Shown here: positions 44,214-52,248 of the stretch, piece by piece
Numbering within the stretch: the stretch's first letter is position 1
Layout of the letters: every line of letters begins with the position of its first letter
Assembly (NCBI RefSeq): GCF_003148905.1
Contig: NZ_QGHC01000001.1
Location: forward strand, 87,128 to 151,127
Origin: Fulvimonas soli
GTDB taxonomy: Bacteria; Pseudomonadota; Gammaproteobacteria; Xanthomonadales; Rhodanobacteraceae
Direction: 5' to 3'
Length of the DNA stretch: 64,000 bases
Translations under genes and position numbers: made by a program
The notes under the pieces: generated by a model
What the model saw: only the letters and a program-made list of their open reading frames with translations
Databases searched by the model: none
Told to the model about the DNA's origin: nothing

Positions 44214-44903
44214 TCAGGGACTGGCCGAGAAGCGGTAGCCCGAGCCGCGCACGGTCTGCACCATGCCGTCCAGCTGCCACGGCTCCAGCGTCTTGCGCAG
44301 GCGGCGGATGTGCACGTCCACCGTGCGCTCCTCCACGTACACGCTGCCGCCCCACACGTGGTCGAGCAGCTGCGCGCGGGTGTAGACGCGCTCGGGGTGG
44401 GTCATGAAGAAGTACAGCAGGCGGTACTCGGTGGGGCCGATCGGCACCGACTCGTCGCCGGCGAACACGCGGTGCGCCGGGCCGTCGATGCGCAGGCCGC
44501 CGATCTCCACCACGCCGGAGCCGTCGTCGCCCTGGCTGCGCCGCAGCACCGCCTTGATCCGCGCGATCAGCTCGCGGGTGGAGAACGGCTTGACCACGTA
44601 GTCGTCCACGCCGGCCTCCAGGCCGTTGACGCGATCCATCTCCTCGCCGCGCGCGGTGAGCATGATGATCGGGATCTCCCGGCTCAGCTCCTCCTTGCGC
44701 AGGCGCCGCGCCAGTTCCAGGCCGCTCATGCCGGGCAGCATCCAGTCGAGCAGGATCAGGTCCGGCACCTGCTCGGCGATGGCCATCTGCGCGGCGCGCG
44801 CGTCGGCCGCCTGCGCGGCCTCCATGCCGGCCTTGCGCAGGGCGAAGGCGACCATGTCGCGGATCGAGGCTTCGTCTTCGACGATCAGGATGCGCTTGTG
44901 CAC
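44214..44903 (-). CDS. phoB: Phosphate-regulon response regulator PhoB
   Basis: The 229-residue OmpR/PhoB-type regulator has a receiver domain ([13 protein letters not shown], phospho-acceptor Asp in [14 protein letters not shown], Lys in VVKPFS) and a winged-helix DNA-binding domain ending [12 protein letters not shown]. It activates phosphate-starvation genes. Upstream on the minus strand, AATAAT (44937-44932) is a candidate -10. A weak ATGTCATCGCC-GCGTAACA sequence further up could be a degenerate Pho box (low confidence). Confidence 0.97.
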   Translation of the reverse strand: MHKRILIVEDEASIRDMVAFALRKAGMEAAQAADARAAQMAIAEQVPDLILLDWMLPGMSGLELARRLRKEELSREIPIIMLTARGEEMDRVNGLEAGVDDYVVKPFSTRELIARIKAVLRRSQGDDGSGVVEIGGLRIDGPAHRVFAGDESVPIGPTEYRLLYFFMTHPERVYTRAQLLDHVWGGSVYVEERTVDVHIRRLRKTLEPWQLDGMVQTVRGSGYRFSASP

Positions 44904-44989
44904 GCGGGTGTCTGCCGTGGCTTGTGACGCGATTATTGCAGCGGCCCAATGTTACGCGGCGATGACATGCGCGGCCGCGCCGGCGCCGG

Positions 44990-46675
44990 TCAGCCGCCGC
45001 CCGCGCTAAAGCACAGCCGGCCCGTGCAGCCCTGCGCGGGAGACGACTGCAATTGCTGCGGATGGTCGGGGTTGTCCTCGGTCTGGATCTTGCGCTTGCG
45101 CAGCTCCATCACCAGCGGGGTGAGCTGCGCGATGCGGCCCTGGATGCGCGCGCGCGCGTAGTAGTCCAGGTCGTCGCGCCTGAGCAGGCGCCTGAGCTGT
45201 TCCAGCGCGTCGAACGGGCGGCCGGAGAGGTAGCTGGCGTCCGCATACGCCTCGCCCGCGCGCACGCCGTCGCCGGCCTTCTCGCTGGCGCGGGCGTAGG
45301 TGCGGTAGATGTCCGGCTCGTCGCTGTCGTCGAGCAGCGGGCGCAGCAGGTTGGCGGCGGCGGCGGCCTCGTCCTTGCCGCCGCCCTCGCTGAGCGCCTT
45401 GGCGTAGGCCAGCGCCACCGCGCGGTTGCGCGGCGAGCGGGCGCTGAGGTCGCGGTAGATGGCCAGGGCGTCGGCGCGCCGGCCGGCCTGCAGCTCCGCC
45501 TCGGCCTGGGCCAGCTGCAGGACCTGGTTGCCGGGATGGGCCGCCAGCAGCGGCTGCAGCTGGGCCAGCGCCAGCGCGCCGCGGTCGCTGCGCGCCAGCG
45601 CCAGCGCGTAGCCGTAGCGGTTGGCCGGCGTGTCGAACTCCGGGTGCTTGGCCAGGCTGGAGCCGTAGTAGGTAGCCAGCTTGGCCGCGTCGCCGGACAG
45701 CACGCGCACGCGCTCGCGCATCAGCGCATAGGTGTCCAGGCCGCCCGCGCCGCCGGGGCGCGGCTGCAGCGCGGTCGGGTCCTTCAGGTAGGCCATCGGC
45801 GCGGTGGCCTTCTCCCACTGCTCGCGGGTCAGGGTGGAGCCGGCGGGGCGCAGCTTCTGCTGCGCGGCGAGCACGTCGGCGCGCGCCCTGGCGTCGCTGA
45901 TGCGCGCGGGGAACACCGGGTGGTCCTGCAGCAGCGCCGGCACGTCGCCGCCGGCGCCGGCGCGCAGGGTGTCCTGCATGTGCTCGAAGAACGAGGCCAT
46001 CGCGTGCGGGTCGAAGCCGGCGTTGGCCAGGGTCTGGATGCCGACCCGGTCCGCCTCGGTCTCGTCCTTGCGGGTGAAGTTGATCTCGCGCTGTGCCAGC
46101 AGCCCCTGGCCGCCCATCAGCACCGCCGCCGGCGCGTCGCCGGAATGCGAGCCGGCGCCCGCGGCGATCGCGCCCAGCAGCACCAGCGCCAGCAGCGGCG
46201 CGTTCTTCCTGGAGTCCTCGAAGGCGCGCTGCAGGTGGTTCTGGTTGATGTGGCCGATCTCGTGCGCGATCACGCCGGCCAGCTCGCTCTCGTTGCGGGT
46301 GAGCACGATCAGGCCGGAGTTCACCGCGATGTAGCCGCCCGGCGCGGCGAAGGCGTTGATCACGTCGTCCTTGACGATGAAGAACGAGAAATGGTCCTTC
46401 GGCTTCTCGCTGCCGGCCACCAGCCGGTAGCCGAGGTCGTTGATGTAGTCGTCCAGCAGCGGGTCGTCCAGCACCATGTCCAGCGCGCGCATCTGGCGCA
46501 GCATGGCGGCGCCGTAGTCCTGCGCGTCCTGCGGCGAGATCAGCGCGTCGGCCGAGCTGCCCAGGTCGGGCAGGCGCACGCCGTCCTGCGCGGCGGCGCC
46601 GGCGGCGGACACGAGGGCGGCGGCGAGCAGCAGCGGCCGCAGGAACGGAGCGGGGCGTCGTTTAGCCATGGCCAT
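44990..46675 (-). CDS. bepA: Periplasmic M48 metalloprotease / chaperone, BepA family
   Basis: BepA assists folding and degradation of outer membrane proteins such as LptD. The 561-residue protein has a signal peptide (about 10-30), the zinc motif HEIGH (AGVIAHEIGHINQNHL) with downstream E (ETEADRVG), a short hydrophobic segment, and a C-terminal tetratricopeptide repeat region. The start may be 46675 (MAMAKRR) or 46669 (MAKRR); neither has a clear ribosome site. Divergent from grxC. Confidence 0.92.
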   Translation of the reverse strand: MAMAKRRPAPFLRPLLLAAALVSAAGAAAQDGVRLPDLGSSADALISPQDAQDYGAAMLRQMRALDMVLDDPLLDDYINDLGYRLVAGSEKPKDHFSFFIVKDDVINAFAAPGGYIAVNSGLIVLTRNESELAGVIAHEIGHINQNHLQRAFEDSRKNAPLLALVLLGAIAAGAGSHSGDAPAAVLMGGQGLLAQREINFTRKDETEADRVGIQTLANAGFDPHAMASFFEHMQDTLRAGAGGDVPALLQDHPVFPARISDARARADVLAAQQKLRPAGSTLTREQWEKATAPMAYLKDPTALQPRPGGAGGLDTYALMRERVRVLSGDAAKLATYYGSSLAKHPEFDTPANRYGYALALARSDRGALALAQLQPLLAAHPGNQVLQLAQAEAELQAGRRADALAIYRDLSARSPRNRAVALAYAKALSEGGGKDEAAAAANLLRPLLDDSDEPDIYRTYARASEKAGDGVRAGEAYADASYLSGRPFDALEQLRRLLRRDDLDYYARARIQGRIAQLTPLVMELRKRKIQTEDNPDHPQQLQSSPAQGCTGRLCFSAGGG

Positions 46676-46790
46676 AGGCGGTTGACGATACCACTGGGAC
46701 CGCGCCGCGCGCCGCCGGTTCAGCGCCGCTTGCATCCGCTCCGCCTAGCCCCCACATTGCGCGGCTGCAACCGCTTCCCGGAGGCGCTCC

Positions 46791-47054
46791 ATGCCCAAGA
46801 TCGAGATCTTTTCCACCGCCGTCTGCCCCTACTGCGTGGCCGCCAAGAACCTGCTCAGGGCCAAGGGGCTGGAGTGGAGCGAGGTGCGCGTGGACAGCGA
46901 CCCGGCGCAGCGCGAGCTGATGCTGGAGCGCAGCGGCGGCCGCCGCACGGTGCCGCAGATCTTCGTCAACGGCCGGCACGTGGGCGGCTACGACGACCTG
47001 GTGGCCGCCGACCGCAGCGGCCGGCTGGCCGAGTTGCTCGGGAGCGCGGCATGA
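46791..47054 (+). CDS. grxC: Glutaredoxin, GrxC type
   Basis: The 87-residue dithiol glutaredoxin reduces disulfides using glutathione. The active site CPYC is at residues 12-15, with the cis-Pro motif TVPQIFVNGRHVGGYDDL. Its stop overlaps the next gene (ATGA), so both are one operon of thiol proteins. Confidence 0.96.
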   Translation: MPKIEIFSTAVCPYCVAAKNLLRAKGLEWSEVRVDSDPAQRELMLERSGGRRTVPQIFVNGRHVGGYDDLVAADRSGRLAELLGSAA

Positions 47055-47443
47055 GCGGGGGCGCGGAGAAGGACCGCGTGGCCGAGTTCACCGCGTTCCG
47101 CCAGCGCATGAACGAGCGCATCCTGGCCGAGGACAACCAGGTGGTGCGGCGCTTCTTCGCGCTGGACACGCAGACCTACAAGCCGGGCGCGCTGGACGTG
47201 AAGACCAAGGAGCTGCTCGGCCTGGTCGCCTCGCTGGTGCTGCGCTGCGACGACTGCATCAGCTACCACGTCGCCCAGTGCAAGGACGCCGGCGTGACGC
47301 GCGAGGAGTTCTTCGAGGCGTTCGGCGTGGGGCTGGTGGTGGGCGGCTCCATCGTGATCCCGCACCTGCGCCGCGCGGTGGACTTCCTCGACCGGCTGGA
47401 AGGCGGCGCCGTCGCGGCGGAAACCTGCGCCGACCACGCCTGA
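47051..47443 (+). CDS. Carboxymuconolactone decarboxylase / AhpD-like protein
   Basis: The 130-residue protein has the AhpD core signature: KTKELLGLVASLVLRCDDCISYHVAQCKDAGVTREEFFEA. The C-x-x-C (CDDC) with the nearby His suggests a thiol-based peroxidase-reductase role rather than true decarboxylation. Translationally coupled to the glutaredoxin, which could be its electron donor (inference). The Cys pair and all-helical pattern are clear. Confidence 0.88.
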   Translation: MSGGAEKDRVAEFTAFRQRMNERILAEDNQVVRRFFALDTQTYKPGALDVKTKELLGLVASLVLRCDDCISYHVAQCKDAGVTREEFFEAFGVGLVVGGSIVIPHLRRAVDFLDRLEGGAVAAETCADHA

Positions 47444-47454
47444 GGCGATCGGCT

Positions 47455-47570
47455 CCCGCTCCCCTCCGGGGAGCGGGCCGGGGTGAGGGGCCGGGGCTTG
47501 CGGAAGCGCCCGATACGTCCGGCTCCGCCCGTCCCCTCATCCGCCTGCCGGCACCTTCTCCCCGGCGGGG
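47455..47570. repeat. Dispersed repeat, CGCTCCCC-GGGGAGCG family
   Basis: This is the second copy of the element in the recA-recX gap: CCCGCTCCCC / GGGGAGCGGG hairpin, GGGTGAGGGGCCGGGG, then an inverted CCCCTCAT... CTTCTCCCCGGCGGGG. The 415-bp gap 47444-47858 has no gene. A further fragment (CTCATCTCTTCCGGGGAGAGGAG) lies near 47668, and GATAAT at 47785-47790 is a possible -10 for the isocitrate dehydrogenase gene. Confidence 0.7.
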
Positions 47571-47858
47571 CGAAGGTCTCGGCCATGAATGCCACGGCAT
47601 GTCCCGGGCCACCACGCCGGCGCCGCTGACGACGGAGGACTCGCCGACCCGTGTACGCCTTGCTTCCTCATCTCTTCCGGGGAGAGGAGGAAAGCGCGGA
47701 GCATGCGAGTTCCTGCAACGCTCCGTGCGAGGATTTGCAACGTCCCGACCGGGCCCGCGCCTGTTCGTTGCCGGCCATATCGGCGATAATCGCAAGGTTA
47801 TCGACCCCTCGCGCCTCCCCCGGCGGCGGTCGACCGGTTCATTCCAAGGAGTTCCCCC

Positions 47859-48872
47859 ATGAGCAAGACCATCGCGGTGATCCCGGGCGACGGCATCGGC
47901 CCGGAGATCATGACCGCCACGCTGCGCGTGCTCGACGCGCTGGACTGCGGCCTGGCCTACGACTTCGTCGACGCGGGCATGGTGGCGCTGGAGAAGCACG
48001 GCGACCTGCTGCCCCCGGCCACGCTGGACAAGATCGCCGAGCACAAGGTGGCGCTGAAGGGCCCGCTGACCACGCCGATCGGCGGCGGCTTCACCTCGAT
48101 CAACGTGACGCTGCGCCGGCACTTCGACCTGTACGCCAACGTGCGCCCGGCGATCAGCTTCCCCGGCACCAAGGCGCGCTACGAGAACATCGACATCATC
48201 ACCGTGCGCGAGAACACCGAGGGCGCGTACCTGTCCGAGGGCCAGACCCTGTCCGAGGACGGCGAGGTGGCCACCTCGATGGTGCGCAACACCCGCAAGG
48301 GCAGCGCGCGCATCGTGCGCTACGCCTTCGAGATGGCGGTGAAGAAGGGCCGCAGGAAGGTCACCGCGGTGCACAAGGCCAACATCATCAAGACCGCCTC
48401 GGGCCTGTTCCTCAACGTGGCGCGCGAGATCGCCAAGGAATACCCGCAGATCGAGTTCAACGAGATGATCGTGGACAACGCCTGCATGCAGCTGGTGATG
48501 AAGCCCGAGCAGTTCGACGTGATCGTCACCACCAACCTGTTCGGCGACATCCTCTCCGACCTGTGCGCCGGCCTGGTCGGCGGCCTGGGCCTGGCGCCGG
48601 GCGACAACATCGGCGAGCACGCGGCGATCTTCGAGGCGGTGCACGGCTCGGCGCCGGACATCGCCGGCAAGGGCATCGCCAATCCCTGCGCGCTGCTGCT
48701 GGCCGCGGCCGACATGCTCGACCACCTGGGCATGGTGGAGAAGGGCGCGAGGATCCGCCAGGCGATCCGCGACGCGCTGGTCCACGACCGCGACGCGGTG
48801 ACGCCGGACCTGGGCGGCAAGGGCGGCACGCAGAGCTTCGGCGAGGCGATCGCGCGGCGCGTGCAGGCCTGA
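47859..48872 (+). CDS. Isocitrate dehydrogenase, NAD-dependent type
   Basis: The 337-residue enzyme of the isocitrate/isopropylmalate dehydrogenase family should oxidise isocitrate to 2-oxoglutarate. IPGDGIGPEI (7-16), GGGFTSINVTLRRHFDLYANVRP (substrate serine and arginines), VRENTEGAYLSE, HKANIIKTASGLF and the metal-binding FGDILSDLCAGLVGGLGLAPG are present. The short length and S-x-N-V-T-L-R pattern resemble NAD-dependent isocitrate dehydrogenases, as characterised in Xanthomonas, more than LeuB or the NADP enzyme. Start has AAGGAG. Confidence 0.88.
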   Translation: MSKTIAVIPGDGIGPEIMTATLRVLDALDCGLAYDFVDAGMVALEKHGDLLPPATLDKIAEHKVALKGPLTTPIGGGFTSINVTLRRHFDLYANVRPAISFPGTKARYENIDIITVRENTEGAYLSEGQTLSEDGEVATSMVRNTRKGSARIVRYAFEMAVKKGRRKVTAVHKANIIKTASGLFLNVAREIAKEYPQIEFNEMIVDNACMQLVMKPEQFDVIVTTNLFGDILSDLCAGLVGGLGLAPGDNIGEHAAIFEAVHGSAPDIAGKGIANPCALLLAAADMLDHLGMVEKGARIRQAIRDALVHDRDAVTPDLGGKGGTQSFGEAIARRVQA

Positions 48873-48890
48873 GCGCAGGCTCGTTCCGCG

Positions 48891-48929
48891 AACGGAAGGG
48901 CCGCGGCGGCGTCCGCGGCCCTTCCGTTT
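48891..48929 (+). terminator. Strong terminator after the isocitrate dehydrogenase gene
   Basis: A perfect 16-bp stem (AACGGAAGGGCCGCGG and its complement, 48891-48906 and 48913-48928) has a CGGCGT loop. It carries only a short T-run. Confidence 0.85.
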
Positions 48930-48995
48930 CGGGGACCGCCGGCGACGGGCTGGGATGCCGGCGGAGCAAGCCTGCATGCCGCCGCCCTTTCCGCG

Positions 48996-49265
48996 ATGCC
49001 ACTGACGCCCTGGACCTTCGTCTATTTCGCCGCCGCCGTGCAGGCCGCGCTGCTGGGCGTGGCGCTGTGGCGGCGCCCGGCCAACCGCGCGGCCGACCGC
49101 CTGCTCGCCGTGTGGGTGGCGCTGGCCGGCGCGGACCTGGCGGTGAAGGCGCTGTACTGGCACCTGCTGTCGCCGGAGTGGTTCCGCGCCTACCGCCTCG
49201 TCGCGCTGTTCCCGTTCCTCTACGGCAGCCTGTTCTACCTGTACGTGCGCGCGCTCACCCAGGGG
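48996..49265 (+). pseudogene. N-terminal fragment of a membrane-anchored regulator (AraC type?)
   Basis: About 88 residues with three hydrophobic helices (TFVYFAAAVQAALLGVALW, LLAVWVALAGADLAVKALYW, LVALFPFLYGSLFYLYVRAL) resemble the start of membrane-bound AraC-type regulators, which open with a seven-helix region. The helices stop at LYVRALT, and the frame then reads 11 codons of sequence antisense to the serine hydrolase before a stop. No DNA-binding domain remains. The family assignment is tentative; the truncation is clear from the shared joint near 49260. Confidence 0.5.
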
Positions 49266-50439
49266 CGCGGGTTGGTCCAGAAGCCGGTGCCGTAGCCGGT
49301 GTCCAGCGTCCGCGAACGGCTGTAGGCCGCCCAGCCCCCGGGCAGGATGCGCCGCCCGCCCGCCACGCCGTCGTCCAGGTAGAGCTGGCCGAAGCGGGCG
49401 AAGTCGCGCGCGGAGGCGTGCATGAAGCCGGAGCCGAGCAGGGTGCCGGCGGCGTCGGTCTCGATCACCGAGTGGTTCATGCCCAGCGGCGCGAACAGTT
49501 CGCGGCGGGCGAAGTCCCCGGCGCCGACGGCGGTGCCGCCGGTGGCGTCGCCGACCAGCTTCGACGGCAGCGCGAAGCCGAGGTTGCTGTAGCCCCACGC
49601 GGTGCCCGGCGGATGCGCCAGCGGGATGCGCGCCGCGTAGGCGGCCGAATCGGCCTCGCGGAACCACATGTGGGTGGCGGGGTCCACCGGGCCGTCGGTC
49701 TCGTCGAAGGGCAGGCCGCTGTCCATGCGCAGCAGCTGGTCGACGGTGATGGCGTGGTGCGGGTCCGCCGGCGAGGCCCAGGCGGCGAGCGGCGCGGGCT
49801 GGTCCGGCCGCAGCCGGCCCTGGCGCACCAGGACGCCGACCAGCGCCTGGGTGACTTGGTGACCGAGTGGCCCCAGATCGGCGTCTGCGGGCCGTAGCCG
49901 GGGGCGTAGCGCTCGGCGATCAGCTTGCCGTCGTGCAGCACCACCACCGCCTTGGTCAGGCGCGGATGGGCCGGGTCGGGCTCGGCGAAGGCGAGATCGA
50001 GCGCGCGGCGCAGCGCCGGATCGGCGGGCTCGACGACGGCGGTGCCGAAGGCGTCGGGAGTCTCCGTTTCCTTGAAGCCGGCGGCCTCGGGCACCGGGCC
50101 GTCGCCGTGCATCACCAGGCAGCCCAGGCCCTCGCGGTACACCGCCCGGGCGGGGAACAGGCCCAGCACGTTGCTGCGCACCTCGTGGCGCGGGCGGTCC
50201 ACCGCATAGCGCACGGCCCAGCCGATGGCGCCCATCAGCGGCCGCTGTTCCTCGGCATAGACCCGGTCGGGATCGACTTTCGAGACGAAGGCCGCCGCGT
50301 ACAGCGAGCGGCTCACCGAGCCGGTGGCGATATGCAGCGCCTCGCGGTTCAGCAGCACGACGCCGGCCGCGGCGGCGTGCAGCGAGGCGGCCAGCACGGC
50401 GACGGGACGGCGCCAGCCGATGGACGATGGATGCGACAT
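49255..50439 (-). pseudogene. Serine hydrolase (beta-lactamase family), frameshifted and 3'-truncated
   Basis: From ATG 50439 (CAGGAGGG ribosome site) the frame encodes a membrane-anchored N-terminus and reaches the catalytic S-x-x-K (GHSVTKS). It then shifts near 49855: the sense continues in another frame as TQALVGVLVRQGRLRPDQPAPL, including the GYSNLGF (Y-x-N) motif, to FWTNPRPW. A loss of about 4 bp in a GTCACC-rich stretch explains the shift. The last part of the fold is missing where the sequence joins the membrane-regulator fragment. Doubly inactivated. Substrate unknown. Confidence 0.78.
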
Positions 50440-50568
50440 GGACCCTCCTGGGGTGCGGACGAGGCGGCCAGGATGGGCGGCCGGGCCCGCCGGGTCGTCC
50501 GATCCGGCGGATTCGTACGGCCGTACCGTGACTTCGGACGGCCGGCGGCGGCCGGGGCGCCCCGCCGC

Positions 50569-50604
50569 AAAAAGGCGCCTCCCCCTGCAGGCCGGGGGAA
50601 GCGC
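50569..50604 (-). terminator. Terminator of the ECF41-linked AhpD-like gene
   Basis: On the minus strand GGCGCTTCCCCC pairs with GGGGGAGGCGCC (one mismatch) and is followed by TTTTT. Confidence 0.85.
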
Positions 50605-50609
50605 CGCCG

Positions 50610-51071
50610 TCATCGCCCGAACATGCCGGGCCGGTAGCCGCCGGCCTCGGTGCGGGCGGCGATGTTGAGGCGGTTCCAGCCGTTGATCAGGGTCACCAGC
50701 AGGGTGAGCTGGACCAGCTCCTCCTCGCTGAACTGCGCGCGGACCTCCTCGTGCAGCGCGTCCGGCACGGCGTCGTGCCCGCCCAGGCGGGTGAGCGCCT
50801 CGGCCCAGGCCAGCGCGGCGCGTTCGCGCGGGCTGTAGAGCGCGGTCTCGCGCCAGGCCGGCAGCAGATACAGGCGCTGCTCGGTCTCGCCGGCGGCGCG
50901 CGCGTCCTTGCTGTGCATGTCCAGGCAGAAGGCGCAGCCGTTGATCTGCGAGACGCGCATGTCCACCAGCTCGCGCAGCGCCGGCTCCAGGCTGCCGGCG
51001 CGGATGCTCTTGCCCAGCGCGAACAGCGGCTGCAGGGCGGCGAAGTGTTGCTGGAAATCGAAGCGGGACAT
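50610..51071 (-). CDS. AhpD-like carboxymuconolactone decarboxylase, ECF41 partner
   Basis: The 153-residue protein has the AhpD motif C-x-x-C-x-x-x-H (INGCAFCLDMHSKDAR), with PERAALAWAEALTRL and VQLTLLVTLINGWNRLNIA downstream, so it is a likely thiol peroxidase/oxidoreductase. It starts at 51071 after GAGGAG. Upstream it has GGTCACG-N16-CGTC, the same signature found before the sigma-factor gene. ECF41 sigma factors are known to sit with and transcribe such carboxymuconolactone decarboxylase, oxidoreductase or epimerase genes. Confidence 0.9.
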   Translation of the reverse strand: MSRFDFQQHFAALQPLFALGKSIRAGSLEPALRELVDMRVSQINGCAFCLDMHSKDARAAGETEQRLYLLPAWRETALYSPRERAALAWAEALTRLGGHDAVPDALHEEVRAQFSEEELVQLTLLVTLINGWNRLNIAARTEAGGYRPGMFGR

Positions 51072-51122
51072 GGGAACTCCTCGGGGGAAGGCGCGGCCGG
51101 GATTGGCCGCGTCCGGCGCAAG

Positions 51123-51149
51123 GACGTTCCAGCCGCCGGCTTCGTGACC
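51123..51149 (-). promoter_or_regulatory. ECF41-type promoter for the AhpD-like gene
   Basis: The minus strand reads GGTCACG (51149-51143), 16 bp, then CGTC (51126-51123), 52 bp before the start codon. It is the same in both boxes and spacing as the element before the sigma gene, and close to the ECF41 consensus TGTCACA-N16-CGTC as I recall it. Confidence 0.65.
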
Positions 51150-51177
51150 GCGGGGCGCCGGGTTCGGCGGCGCCTGC

Positions 51178-51247
51178 GCCGGTGCAGCCGGGCCAGGCGC
51201 GCGCACTTCGCGCAGTCGGGATGGCGATAGAGACGGATCGTGGCCAT
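51178..51247 (-). pseudogene. N-terminal remnant of a small C-x-x-C protein
   Basis: Downstream of the sigma gene the minus strand begins MATIRLYRHPDCAKCARLARLHR with an ATG at 51247. The H-P-D-C-x-x-C looks like the start of a thioredoxin-like or DCC-type protein. After about 23 residues the sequence becomes arginine-rich low complexity without a sensible continuation. It is interpreted as a 5' remnant left by a deletion between the sigma gene and the AhpD-like gene. Confidence 0.4.
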
Positions 51248-51285
51248 GGGGTCCTCGTGCGACAGGGTTGGCCGGGGTGGCCAAC

Positions 51286-52185
51286 TCAGTGCAGGGACGC
51301 GGGCCTTTCCGCGCGCGTGGCCGCGAGCAGGCGCTCCAGCTTGGCCGGGTTGCGCAGGGCATGGACCGCGACGATGCGCTCGCCGTCGCATTCCAGCCAC
51401 ATCGCCGTGGTCAGCGCGTCGCCCATCCAGGTGAGCAGGGCGGGCATGCCGTTGAGCATGACGATGGAGTGGCGCGGACGGTAGGGGCGGAGGTTGCGGG
51501 CGATCTGCAGGTACAGCCGCGCCAGCCGCTCGGCGCCGTGCAGCGGGCGCAGCGTGGCGGTGGCCTGGCCGCCGCCGTCGGCGATGTGCACCGCGTCCTC
51601 GGCGAACAGCGCACGCAGGCACTCCAGGCTGGGCCGCTCCATCGCGGCGACCAGTCGTTCCAGCAGCCGCCGCTGCGCGGCGGCGCCGACGCGGAAGCGC
51701 GGCCGCCCCTCGCGCAGCCGCGCCTTGGCGCGGTGCACGCGCTGGCGGCAGGCGTCCTCGGCGATGCCCAGCATCGCGGCGGCCTCGGCGTGGCTGTAGT
51801 CGAACACCTCGTGCAGCAGGAAGGCGGCGCGTTCCTCCGGGCTCAGCCGTTCCAGCAGCGCAAGGAAGGACAGGGTGAGCGTCTCGTCGCGCTCCAGCGC
51901 GGCGTCGGGGTGCTCGGACTCGGCCACCAGCGGCTCGGGCAGCCACGGGCCGGGGTAGTGCTCGCGCTCGGTCCTGGCGCGGCGCAGGCGGTCCAGCGCC
52001 AGGCGCGTGGTCACGGTGACCAGCCAGGCCTCCGGGTCGTCCAGCGCGGCGGCGTCCTGCGCGTGCCAGCGCAGCCAGGCGTCGTGCAGCACGTCCTCGG
52101 CGTCGGCGGGCGTGCCGAGCATGCGGTAGGCCAGCCCGAACAGGCGCGAGCGGTGCTGCTGGAACAGGGCGGTCTGCGGGTCCAT
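51286..52185 (-). CDS. ECF41-family RNA polymerase sigma factor
   Basis: The 299-residue sigma factor has region 2 (FGLAYRMLGTPADAEDVLHDAWLRW, about 15-40), region 4 (LSPEERAAFLLHEVFDYSHAEAAAMLGIAEDACRQRVHRAK, about 114-154) and a C-terminal SnoaL/NTF2-like extension (about 170-285). The linker motif WLPEP (81-85) and DGGG (203-206) are diagnostic of ECF41, in which the extension senses a signal and modulates the sigma factor in place of an anti-sigma factor. Its own promoter signature at 52216-52242 suggests autoregulation. No anti-sigma gene is nearby. Confidence 0.92.
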   Translation of the reverse strand: MDPQTALFQQHRSRLFGLAYRMLGTPADAEDVLHDAWLRWHAQDAAALDDPEAWLVTVTTRLALDRLRRARTEREHYPGPWLPEPLVAESEHPDAALERDETLTLSFLALLERLSPEERAAFLLHEVFDYSHAEAAAMLGIAEDACRQRVHRAKARLREGRPRFRVGAAAQRRLLERLVAAMERPSLECLRALFAEDAVHIADGGGQATATLRPLHGAERLARLYLQIARNLRPYRPRHSIVMLNGMPALLTWMGDALTTAMWLECDGERIVAVHALRNPAKLERLLAATRAERPASLH

Positions 52186-52215
52186 GGGATGCTCCTGCGG
52201 GAGGGATGCAGCCAG

Positions 52216-52242
52216 GACGCGCGGGGCGCGCGGAACGTGACC
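52216..52242 (-). promoter_or_regulatory. ECF41-type autoregulatory promoter
   Basis: The minus strand reads GGTCACG (52242-52236), 16 bp, then CGTC (52219-52216), 31 bp before the sigma factor start. Confidence 0.62.
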
Positions 52243-52248
52243 GGCCGG

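Noticed and set aside
47051..47443. Second ECF41 regulon member (the AhpD-like gene after grxC)
   Set aside because: It is coupled to grxC by an ATGA overlap and no GGTCACG-N16-CGTC signature was seen before the pair.
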